NCBI GenBank assembly: GCA_000708835.1
Contig: DF237007.1
Location: forward strand, 1-64,000
Origin: Klebsormidium nitens
Lineage: Eukaryota; Streptophyta; Klebsormidiophyceae; Klebsormidiales; Klebsormidiaceae
Reading direction: 5' to 3'
Length of the DNA stretch: 64,000 nucleotides
Below are positions 22,847-33,018 of the stretch, one piece after another (position 1 is the first letter of the stretch; every line of letters starts with the position of its first letter). Made by a program: the position numbers and the translations under genes. The notes beneath the pieces are model-generated. The model did not search any database, had not been told where the DNA came from, and saw only the letters and a list, made by a program, of their open reading frames with translations.

Positions 22847-25800
22847 TTAGGCTCCCACCACCAGATCCGCAGGCCCCGGGCCGGTCTTGGTAATGAGTGG
22901 TCGGAAGCCTAGCTCTTCCACTGGGACGCCAAACTCAGTCAACTTCGACTCGTACACTCTGATCAGGTCGTTATGAGCCTGCAAGAAGACAAAGGATTGG
23001 CTCAGTCGCAGCAACATGGACTACGTCCTATGAATTCCGCGAAACCTCTTTTCTGATTGAGATTTCCAAAAAGATAGGCTTATCCTGCATTAGTGTCTCC
23101 AAGTTATCCTCGATCTTGACGCAAAGCAGGGAAGCCTACAGGTCTCCCAAATGCTCTTACACTCCCGTTGCGGGTTGTTGTTCCCTCTATGAAAGTGGTG
23201 GAAAACTTAAGTGATTGCCCGACTTTCGAGATGCAAACTTCGTTCACAAGAGGCAGGCTTCTGTGCTGCTTGTCCAATCGCCCGAGGCACTCGCCGAATT
23301 TGTGTAGGCCAACTTGATTGACTCCGAGAAAGTTCCTGAACAAATCTTCCATGCCATGTACCAGACCTACATTTTCAAGGGCCATCAAGGAAGAGTCAAA
23401 CACAAACGCAAACGATGTAGACACCGGCAGTGTACGTGAGCATACAATCTGAATGCGAAATGTTTTACGGAATGGGTACGATTGACTCGTGAGGCGCCCA
23501 CCTTAGACACCTTGGCGAGGTCGTATTGCAGCGCCTTGATGAGCTGGTTTTTGGACTCAAGCACGTCATCCAGCTTGTTGGTGACGTCTTCCAGCGTCCC
23601 GGGGTCCAGGTTCGACGCCGTCAGCACCTCCCCTAGCTGCGCCTCCTTCTTCTCCAGGGTCTCGGACAAAACCTGGAGGCGACACCAAAACGTTCAAGTG
23701 GGTGGAAAGTGGGCTGCGCCGATTTGCCACTGATAGTGGTTCAAACTCTTTTGAACCTGGAAAAAGGCACGAAAAACGAGTGGACCTTGCAACTTCAGAA
23801 AGATGATTCCAAGCCTCAGCCTGAAGCCTGTCTTGAACGTTCTGTCCATCCGTCCTCATAATGCAAACCCGTGAGCATTTCGTCACGATTTCGGCCCTTC
23901 AATCAGAGCGGCGATATGAACAAGCTGAGCCTTCCGATCGGTCAACTGCATCCTTACAGCGTACCACGTAAAGTTTTCGTCCGCCGTTACCGGAGTCAAC
24001 CCTGCCAGTTGAGCCCAACCTCACATCACCTGACCTAACCCAACTTATCGGTCCTGAACTGCTCAATCAAATTCCATTTCCAGCCATTCAAGGGCCCGGA
24101 TAGTCGGTGGGACGTTTCAAAGTCGAGGGTTTTGCGGCCCTCACCTGGACCTTCTCTTCTAGCAGCAGCGCCTTTCGATCGCATCCCGCATCAGTAGAAA
24201 ATAACTCGTGAAGTTGTTGGATCAAAATCTAACCCAGTGACTCTGAACTGTTGATTGTTTTTAACTCTGAGCCCTCGCAGTAATAAAGGCGTTCGAGGCC
24301 CTCACCTGGACCTTCTTTTCTAGCAGCAGCGCCTTGAGCCCGCTCCGCTGCTGCACGTCGTGAATGGACGACTCGAAGCGGGTGTACAGATCGTCGCGCT
24401 CGGATGACACCTGCGCCAGGATAAACGGGCTTAAGTATCTGTCCCTTGCATTGCTAACCACTCGTTCTCATGGAAGCGGCTTCTGGAGGTGGACTAAGTA
24501 AACAGAGCTTGAGTGGAAGAGGAAAGAACTGTGTTGACTCCAGTCCCTGGAAGCTGCTTGAAGCGCTATCCAACAGAAAGCGTCCATTGGTTCTTGTGAA
24601 ACATGATACACCGTGTTCCGAAGTTTTGACACAGATCTGGTTTTGTCCTGTTGCCAAACTTTCAAATCGATCTTCCGCTCACATCCCCCGACCTATTCAG
24701 CAAGCCATCACTTGAATCCCGGCAACCCGAAACCTGAATAGAAGGCCCTGTTGGAACATCTTTAAGGCGGGCGGTGTCCTCTTACCTGTCCGAACTTTTG
24801 CTCGAGGATCTCCTGCTCCCACTCCAGGTTCTTCAGCTTCTTCTCCGTGTCCACCAGCCGTGCCTTTGCCTGCTGCAGCGACGTCTTGTCCTGAAGAGGA
24901 AGAAGGAGCCGTTCAAATTTAGAATCTGTTCCAAATAGATAAGCTACTGTGCGCCCGTAATGTGGCACGGATTAGGAGCAAAAAGCTGGTTTGCATACGG
25001 ATACAACTTGTAAGCAGATTGAAAGCAGAGAGATCGGGGAACCTGGAACTTTCGAGTTCTCTCTTGTCGAACGGCGTCACTGTCGTACAGATATTCAGCT
25101 GTTTAGCTTAGCTTCGTGACATTCTCCACAAAAGTAGATTCTCATCACACGTTGGTCGGTTATCTCACCACAAAGAGTCCGCCGCTGACAACTGACCTTC
25201 AAACCCGAGACATTCAAGTTTGAGACGGGGCTCGAGCTCGCGAGATCGAGGAACTTTTATTGTAAATGAATATTTCTGTCTTTCCATTGGATGGCGCACC
25301 TTCTCGTAGCTAGCCAGCTGTTTCCGCAGCGTCTCGACCTCCTTGAGCGCTTTCGTCAGCGGCTCGCTCAGCCGCTTGTTCTCCTGCGCGATCTCGTACA
25401 TCAGCCGCTCGTTGCTCGCCTCCTTCTTCTTCATGTCAGCAACGTCCTCCTGCAGGGGGATCCCCCAGAAAGAGAACTTAAGTTGGCGAATGGCGAACCT
25501 AACGTGCTGTAAGCACGAAAGTCGGATGAGGTTCTTGGAAGCCAATCAACAAGCCAAAAGGAGTGTCTTTCTTTCCTTGCGCAATCTCGTTACGTCAGCG
25601 CTCGTTGCTCGCCTGCTTCTTCATGTGCGCCACGTCCTCCTGCAGGGAAAGAGCAGATCAGAGCGGCTTCTTATTGTCATCGTAAGTTCTGAGACGCTCG
25701 CACGACTCGCTTTTTCGTCAACTTTCCTTCCGCCCGCTGGCTCGACATACGGACTTCAGTCCCCACTGACACTTGCCAAGCCAACATCAGCGTAAGCGTC

Positions 25801-28800
25801 AATTCCTCTTCTAAAACTGATCATTGTTACTATTGGACCAATGAACTACCGAACACTACTGAAAGGGTGCGTAAGTCCTTTGTGTTTTCATCTCAGAAGA
25901 ACACCTCCACTGAGGCTTCAATATCCGGATGTCTTCAATCGCTGGCCCCCTTGAAACACTGCAAAATTGAATAACGACGCCCTTTGAAACGGAAGAACGA
26001 CAAAACAATCATACTCGGCCCACCTTGAGCGTCTTGATGAGGTCCAGGTTGTTGTGCGTGATGTCGATGTAGTAGTTCTTGATCTCCGCGAACGCCTTTT
26101 CGTGCTTCTTCATCAGCTCGTTGATGTGCACGTTCTTGCGCTCCTCAATTTCGTGAATCTCCTGCTTGCGCTTCAGATCCAAGTCCTCGCGCAGAATCTT
26201 GATCTGCGGGGCAGGAAAAGTGCGCGGGTGAGCTCTCGCTCGCGTGCCTTCGGCTTCACGTATCAAGACCCGGAGGCAGGATCGCGCTTAACAAGCCGTT
26301 TGACTTCTGATCTCTCTATACTTCAGGTTCTGCTTGAGCTTCTTTCTCAGTGTGTGATTCCATTGCCAATCTTCTGCCCGTTTGCTTTTTGTTGTGGTCT
26401 CTTGTGAGCAAGTTTCTCGGCCGTTTCTTTTCTCCTTGATCGGCTCCCTTTGTCAGTTTGCAAAGCTCCCACCAAGACAGAAGCGTTGACACCACCTTTG
26501 CGAACTGCCTCAACCCAATGTGTCTGGATGTTTCTGCAAGCGACCATAAGAAAGCAAGCTTCCGCTCCCACCGTCATCTTCCCTTATAACAGAATGGCGG
26601 ACCGAGATTCACCGCTCGTTTGATACACAAACTCTAGATGGAGGCCCAAATGGTCATTTCGCCACGTTCCGAGCCCACCTTCTTCTCGCGTTTTCGTTGC
26701 AGCTGCCAGGCGCTCGTCTCAAGCTCCTTTGGCAAACGCATAAAACCCGGAGTTCATTCTTCCGTATCGGGACTCATAGACCTTGGCTCGGCCCAGAGGA
26801 ACGTACACACTGAAAATTCAAATTGGTTTTTTGCTCACCTTCTTCTCGTACTTTTGCTGCAGCTCCTTGGCGCTCGTCTCGAACTCCTGCCGCAGCTTGG
26901 TCGTCTCCTTGGCGTGCTCCAGCTTCAGCTGCCGCACAATGTCCTCGTGCGACAGCTCCGCCTCCTTCATCTCCTGCTTCAGCGCGCGCGCGTCGTGCCT
27001 GCACGGGATCAGGTTTTAAGGTATCAACAGACTCAAAAGAACATCGATTGAAGGGTTTTATTGTGTAGGGTGCGCCGTAGGATTCAGAACCAGGTCGTGC
27101 GTGTCGGAAAGTTCGTCTCATTTTGGAAGAGCCCCGATTGTGTTTTTGAACGGCTCGTCTCATTCCCTCCGTTTCCTGCTTCAGAGCCCGCGCGTCCTGC
27201 GTGCACGGTTGCGGGTGCGCTGGGGCTTCGGATCGTAGTTGTGAGTCACGAAAAGCTCATACACCGTACTCGTCTTGGAGAGCCGAAACTTCTTCTTTGA
27301 GACGCTTCGTTCACTCATCTCGCAGGCGTCTTGTTTGCAATGTGTAAGCGCACGGTGCGCTTCAAATCTCCGTCGTTCGTGACGAAAAGCTCGTAATGGA
27401 CTCAAAGCACTTGGACGGTGTATTTCAACTGGCTTTTTCAAGTACTCGCTCGTTCAACCAGCCAGCGGTCTGATGTGCGCATATTCTATCTGAAAGAGCT
27501 CAGACGGTGTCTTTGACTGGGTGTTCCACGAAGTGCTTGTCAGCCGCCCAACGGTCCCCTCTGCGCATCTCTTACGGGAACAAGTCATCAAGCCCCTGGT
27601 ATTTAGGAGCCCTTTGAGGATCGTTCACGCGCCCTGCTTTGAAGCGGTTGCCTCCTGCGCGAAGTGGCCCAGTCTGTTCGAAAGAGTTGCCCTTCCTTGG
27701 TTTCTTATATCTATGTGACATGTGGGCTTCAGAATCTTGCAGAAAAATCACCACTTTTTGGTGCTGTGTCGTTCACGCCTTGAGGCCGACGTCTTCTACC
27801 CACCGGCCACAATAAGCTTAAAAAGGTCACAGCATATCCAAGCATCCAGAACACCGAATACTCATGCATGCAAGACATGTCTACTTACATCAGATCGTTC
27901 TCCCGTTTCTGCGCCGCATCCCCCGCCAGCTTCAGCGCCGCCTCGCCGTCGGCCTTGAGGCCCGCCACGTTGTTCTGGTGCTCGTATAGCAAATGCTTCA
28001 CCTTCTGCTTATACACCTTGATCTCTACCGCATGCCGCTCCTCCATTTCTTCCATCTCGCGGTCCTTGTTGCGCAGCTCCGCGCGCCGATCTTCCAGCTC
28101 CTTCTTCGAGATCTCCCAAAAGGACGCAATCTTGTCCTGCAAAACGAAAAGGGAAAATGCACAAGATCTTGAAACTTTCGAGCCCTCAAATCGGTTTGTA
28201 GTATGCTTGTCCTCCAGCTCCTTCTTGAAGATCTCCCAAAAGGACGCAATCTTGTTCTGCATATTGAGAAGGAAAAATGCACAAAAGTTCAGAACGCCCA
28301 GCTCTGAAATAGGTGCCTCTTCGTTCTGAGCAGTTCGTTTGATTGAGGTAATTTGTGAGTGTCTTCGAAAGCACAAGACTAGGCCAAGATGAATTTGTGA
28401 TCTGTAAGTGGTTTCACCTCCTTTACTTTCTTCTCTCAGGACCGCTCTTTGGCGCTCATCTTAGGTCTGGTTTGACGTCTCCTACTCTCGTATTGAAAAG
28501 GAGAAAGAATAGACGATCAGGCAATTGCGCTACAGCGGATGGCCTCGATCCTTCGTTCAAGAGGCATAGGGCTGATCACAATCTGTGGTACTTTGTTGCA
28601 CGGCAATTAAAGTGCCGTCGGGGTATCGTCCCACTCAAACGGGGGATGCTTCCACGGAAAGTACTTTTGACCGCGTGAATTCGCTGAATGCTCCAGCTAG
28701 AGCTGAGCTAGCAAATGTTGTGGATGGTTGCATGAGCTCTTGAGGTCGCACGATCAGTTCCTTTGCTCATCATGATCACAGGATCTGACAGTCTGTTTTG

Positions 28801-29324
28801 TCCTTGACGAGTCGGCTAAGATGCTTGCTGAGATCTGATGAAAAGTAGCTCTGATCTGCCCGACTTAAAAAGGTGCAGGCCGAATTCAAGGGTCTGATCT
28901 GTTGAGCTCACAATGCCGCTACTCGCTCCAGAAAGTCACGAGCTACTCATTTATTCCAGCTTAAGTGCTTTGATAAGCTGAGCAAAAACATGCCGCAATG
29001 GCTTGCGTAATGCTGACATATCTTGCATTCACTCCGCCTAAGCAATGCTGACGTGACCGAATTACAACATGCCCGAACGCTAGATTCGTTTGCAACATCC
29101 AGCAAAGCAAGAGCGCGACTTACGCGTTCAAGCTGCATGTAGTTTCGGTACTCCTCCTCTTTGTTCTTCTCCAACTCGAGCGCTGAGATCCGATTGAGAA
29201 GCTCCTCAACCGACGCCCCAGCTGCTTCCGAGTTGGGGTCCTTGTTCTCTTCCAGGCCCTCCTCCTTCTTGCCCTTCTTTTTGCCTCCATCCTTCTTGGG
29301 AGAGGAAGGCTTTTTGGGCGGCAT
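22847..29324 (-). CDS. GAS8: Dynein regulatory complex subunit 4 (GAS8)
   Basis: Nine exons, complement of 22847..22978, 23502..23672, 24306..24410, 24786..24890, 25300..25449, 26024..26203, 26839..26998, 27889..28136 and 29124..29324, give 483 residues, close to the ~478 of animal GAS8. DRC4 is a core coiled-coil subunit of the nexin-dynein regulatory complex, which links outer doublets in motile cilia and controls dynein. Family blocks are seen in order: a Lys-rich N-terminus ([11 protein letters not shown]), [134 protein letters not shown] and [13 protein letters not shown]. Phases agree at all eight junctions. Many introns contain diverged copies of the neighbouring exon end. It is divergent from the three-TM gene. 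Confidence 0.95.
24136..24175 (-). repeat. Echo of the 3' end of DRC4 exon 7
   Basis: About 39 bases that match the end of exon 7 with its donor (24297-24335) almost exactly, including CTCACCTGGACCTT and CTAGCAGCAGCGCCTT. It lies in the following intron, 160 bases from the original. Confidence 0.85.
25579..25650 (-). repeat. Echo of the 5' end of DRC4 exon 5
   Basis: A diverged copy of 25386-25457, the start of exon 5 with its acceptor. Both contain CGCTCGTTGCTCGCCT and CACGTCCTCCTGCAGGG-like blocks (AACGTCCTCCTGCAGGG in the original). The copy sits in the preceding intron and has small internal deletions. Confidence 0.8.
26675..26735 (-). repeat. Echo of the 3' end of DRC4 exon 3
   Basis: Repeats the last part of exon 3 and its donor (from about 26836). 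Shared blocks are CACCTTCTTCTCG and GGCGCTCGTCTC, with scattered substitutions between. It lies downstream in the same intron. Confidence 0.75.
27160..27212 (-). repeat. Echo of the 5' end of DRC4 exon 3
   Basis: A diverged copy of 26958-27010, the exon 3 start with its acceptor. Shared blocks are TCCTGCTTCAG, CGCGCGTC and TGCACGG. It sits in the preceding intron, so exon 3 is flanked by echoes of both of its ends. Confidence 0.65.
28200..28312 (-). repeat. Echo of the 5' end of DRC4 exon 2
   Basis: Repeats 28085-28195: the first ~50 bases of exon 2 (shared block AGATCTCCCAAAAGGACGCA), the acceptor, and about 50 bases of intron beyond it (shared AAAATGCACAA). On the coding strand it reads [16 protein letters not shown] against [16 protein letters not shown]. 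It would give an alternative acceptor, but the copy is cut short with no donor. Confidence 0.85.
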
Positions 29325-30498
29325 CTTGCCTCAAAGTAAAACACTTTACTCAGAATCTATGGCAGCCTCTCCAAAAGGGTCTATATATGATGGGTTGTCG
29401 CAAAGTGCTGCTTTCGAAAGTGGTCTCTACTTTCGTTTGTGACACTACATACCTGACTAGGGAGCAATCATTCAATCCTGTGAGAAAGATTGCTGCTGAG
29501 GAGGAATACAAGGGCTGTCTTAGTATGCTGACACGAAGCCCACAAGGTTTTGCACCGCCAGCCTCCTAGCTATCAGCCCCTGGGAAGTCCCGTCAATGTG
29601 CACCCAAAAGAAGGCAGTCGCTTAGGGACCCGTGCATTTTGGACCATAAAATCCGGTGTATCCGTATCGACTCAACCAGTCCAGCATTCTCAGAACAAAG
29701 TCTACCTATACTGTAATTCAGAATTCAAGAATGTCAGAATGCTTCCTCATGAGATTGCCGGCAAGTCCAGCACCTGCGCATTTGATCATGGTCAGAGGAA
29801 CTTGCTACTGGCGTAAGAAAATTTCTAGCTGAAGTTCCAAGTGAAGCTTCAGCCATTCAGCCGACATGACCATGGTTGGATGTCAAAAGGATCACAAGAT
29901 GGAAGGCACACAACATGTGTCCTACGAAAGCTTGCGAAAAACTGCTTCTTGATTTACTGCTCCAATGTGGCGCTCATCGGACGGCAGGCTGATCCTTTCC
30001 AAATCATCGAACGGCGTCGCGGTGTTGTCCGCATGGGTATATTCGGACTGAATGTCTGCCTAGTCTATACATAATACAGGCCCCCCATGCAGTGAGTCTG
30101 CCGCCCCATGGCCGCCAAAGATTTGAGACGCAAGCAATCAGCCTTATTGACTTTCTCATTTGGTGAATTGCGTGCAGACCCTTGCAAGCTCTGTCACAAT
30201 CATATATCCTTGCACATCAGTCTGCTGCGGCCCCCTGCCGTCAGCTTGCTTCCACTAGCGAGACCAATAGTTTCTCTCACGTGAGATGCACAGACCGGTC
30301 GCAATGCCGACGTGATTCGTTTTGGTTGAATCAAGCTCTAGAGATGCTGCTGGAATAGATGAGTCTGTCCTCCCACGAGAATAGCTGTCAGAAGCTGAAA
30401 AGGAAGTCAAGACTGCAACTCAGCAAACGTCACAAAATCAGAGTGGCGAGGAAGTCTGAATATATAAAGAGAACAGCTCAATCCAACCAGCTATACCA
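29325..30498. other. Divergent upstream region between DRC4 and the three-TM gene
   Basis: About 1.2 kb between divergent starts, expected to hold both promoters. Open frames in it are short and without recognisable pattern; no repeat was seen. Confidence 0.5.
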
Positions 30499-31779
30499 AT
30501 GGACTTTCTCGGTGTTGGCAGGGCTGCTGGGCGTTCCCTTCTGCAGACATCGTCAGCTGTTGTTAGCTCCCAGACAAGCAGTGCAAGAGTAGCAGGCATG
30601 GGGGTAGGAGTCCTGGTCATAGCAGCGTTTGTTGTGCTGGCGTTTGCAATGTGGTTCATTGGAGAAAGGCTAGAGATGGGAGGGTGAGGCTGTGACCCTC
30701 GTCTTCCAACTTCTTTTGCAAATCTTGCTATCCGAGGCAAGTTCAGTAGCTGCTACAGGAAAATATTTTGAAAACCTAGGGCCAAGTTTTGATGGTGGTG
30801 GTGGTGGTCATTGTTGAAACGAGCTACTTTTGAGCCTCCACTCGGATTCCGAAGAATCATTAACGCCAACTCTGAAAGTGCAAATAATGCCATTGGCTGG
30901 CAGTTTTCGGTGTACCAGCACACGACACCTTTGTAATCGCACCTCTGAGGTGCAGACCCCACTCATTTTAATCGCTAAAAAGTGGACAAACTTCTACTGA
31001 ATAAAGTCTATCCACTCCTCTTAGCTAGAATCGTTGAGCAGTCCCTCAGACAGTACCTTTGCTGCACCAGGGGTGGGCCAGGATCAGCCACTTTTTGCAA
31101 AGCTGCTAAGGAGAAACATGTCACCTTGAGTCTTTGCCAGTTGACCTCTGCCTCCTCCCATTTCAGGCAAGGGTGCGCGGCAGGGCTTCTGCTCTTGGTC
31201 GTTGTGGTGATCATCTTAGCAGTGGCACCCAAAAAGTCGTCGAGGCACACCAACAGCGACGAGATCAAGGTAAGTTTGAAACTCTGCTTGGAAGTTGTCC
31301 AGAGGTTGGAAACTTATGCAGCTTCCAAACCATCTTTTGTAGACTGTCTAAAGCGATTTATTCTGGACAGCTATCACAGTTGGTCAAGCCCCTGAAGTCT
31401 GCCGAGACATCTGAAGTTTCAGACCGTCGAGACATTATCAGCACACGTCATTCACAAAGAAAGTGCATTTTACGCCCCAGATACCTGGGCAACAACGGCC
31501 TGAACGGGGGAAGTTTAGCAGACTCGATGTCAGACTCTTTCATTGATTTTTCAAATGAAAATGAAGGATATAATGGAAGCGCAGGCAAGCTAGCGCGTCA
31601 CCCCAATCCTCGCATGCCTGCAGGGACACGACGAGACGATCGTCCAGCGGGCCTTTTTGATGATCGCGATGGTACTTGGCGTCCTGGGCTCTTTGTTAGG
31701 GCTGATCGTGCATCACGTCCAGCAACCAAAGTACTCCAGACCGTTGAGCATGCGGCAAGATATCCTCCGTCAACGATAG
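30499..31779 (+). CDS. Small three-helix membrane protein, function unknown
   Basis: Three exons, 30499..30683, 31167..31269 and 31624..31779, give 147 residues with matching phases (2, then 0). I do not recognise the family. Three hydrophobic segments are clear: residues about 35-54 (GVGVLVIAAFVVLAFAMWFI), 66-82 (a run of Leu, Val and Ile) and 105-126 (RAFLMIAMVLGVLGSLLGLI). The N-terminal 34 residues are Ser/Arg-rich with few acids and could be a targeting peptide or a cytosolic tail. Between helices 2 and 3 lies a short polar loop (PKKSSRHTNSDEIKGHDET). The C-terminus is basic (RPLSMRQDILRQR). The donor of exon 1 is GTGAGG and that of exon 2 GTAAGT. Each helix sits in its own exon. The start is the first ATG of the frame; no upstream exon is evident. 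Confidence 0.65.
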
Positions 31780-33018
31780 CGGGCGACAAGAAAGTCTGGA
31801 AGCTCTCAGGTCGGTCATGGTTTAAGTGTATAGGGGTTTGTCAATCGTTTACTATGTCCTCTCTTCTTACGGAGCTAGTGTCGGCCCAACCAAGGCTTAT
31901 TGATAATTGTCGATTCAAGTCGCAAACATCTCGATGAGTCTACGGTCAACCGTTGCAACCATGGTGCTTCTGCTAAGATTGCCGGAGAATACCGGGAGTA
32001 AATTCGGTCAACATCCTGGTGCACGGTGCCGCTTATTGTACTGCAGCACGCATGTGCTTTGTAGGTACTGAGTGCCACCTCTGCGTACACGCACGCTCTG
32101 TATGTAGCGCGAGCTATATAGCAGGCTTGTGTAGTCGGTTATGAATAATGATGAATCATTGCGTGATGCAACCAGCACATGCAGAGACGATGGCCAGCTG
32201 TCGCTAGGATCGAGACACTCGAAATGCAGTGTCAGGCTGAGGCAACTGATCATGCATGTGACCTACCTATGTACCAAGAATTCGTAAGTATCAGCGCACA
32301 TATCACGGCTTGGAATCATGATCAGACGAATCAACTGCAGACCCAATCATGCCCATGCATAGCCTAGAAGTGCTCGGAGAAGAAGCTGGCACGCCACCGG
32401 GCATGCATGCCCAGATCGCACTAATAAATGTCAGCACCAATAAGCTGCAAATCTTGATGTCTATCATCGCCAAAAGATGGCTGATGGGTTTTACTCTGGG
32501 ATTGGCCATAAAGACTGGCCGGAAAGCCAAGCTCTGCAGTATGATTCTGCAACAGTATGTTTCTGCGTCTACCCAATGAGGGGGCAATCTTTGAACGACA
32601 AACGACAGTCAGTGACTCAGCAGGACACTGTCTGCGTCAAACAGGTATACAGGAACTTTATCGGGACTGCCACGTAGCCTGACAAGGCAGAAATGTTTGA
32701 GGGTTGTGGTGAAACGACGTAGTGATGAGCGCAAACGCTATGGAGACTTTTCCTCTCTTGCTTCATTATGCATCCTTAGAGACACCGTGCAATCGTGTGC
32801 TCGACTTTATCGCAAGACTGAAGTGCCTTCTCGGTTTTACATCCGTGACTCGTCAAGGCTCGGGCGCCTTGTCAAAGCTGCTCGCAGGAGGCTGGCCGCT
32901 GAAGTGCCGTAGTCCACCTGCACAGACGTCAGACTCTAGTCAGCCCCTCCCAGCTGTAAATCGAATTAGAAAAATGTCCCATTGCTTCCCAGCGAACCGG
33001 GCAGCTGAGGAATGGACC
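31780..33018. other. Intergenic between two convergent genes
   Basis: Lies between the 3' ends of the three-TM gene (+) and the ZC3HC1-like gene (-). Short overlapping open frames on both strands show no protein pattern. I see no repeat or RNA gene. Confidence 0.5.
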
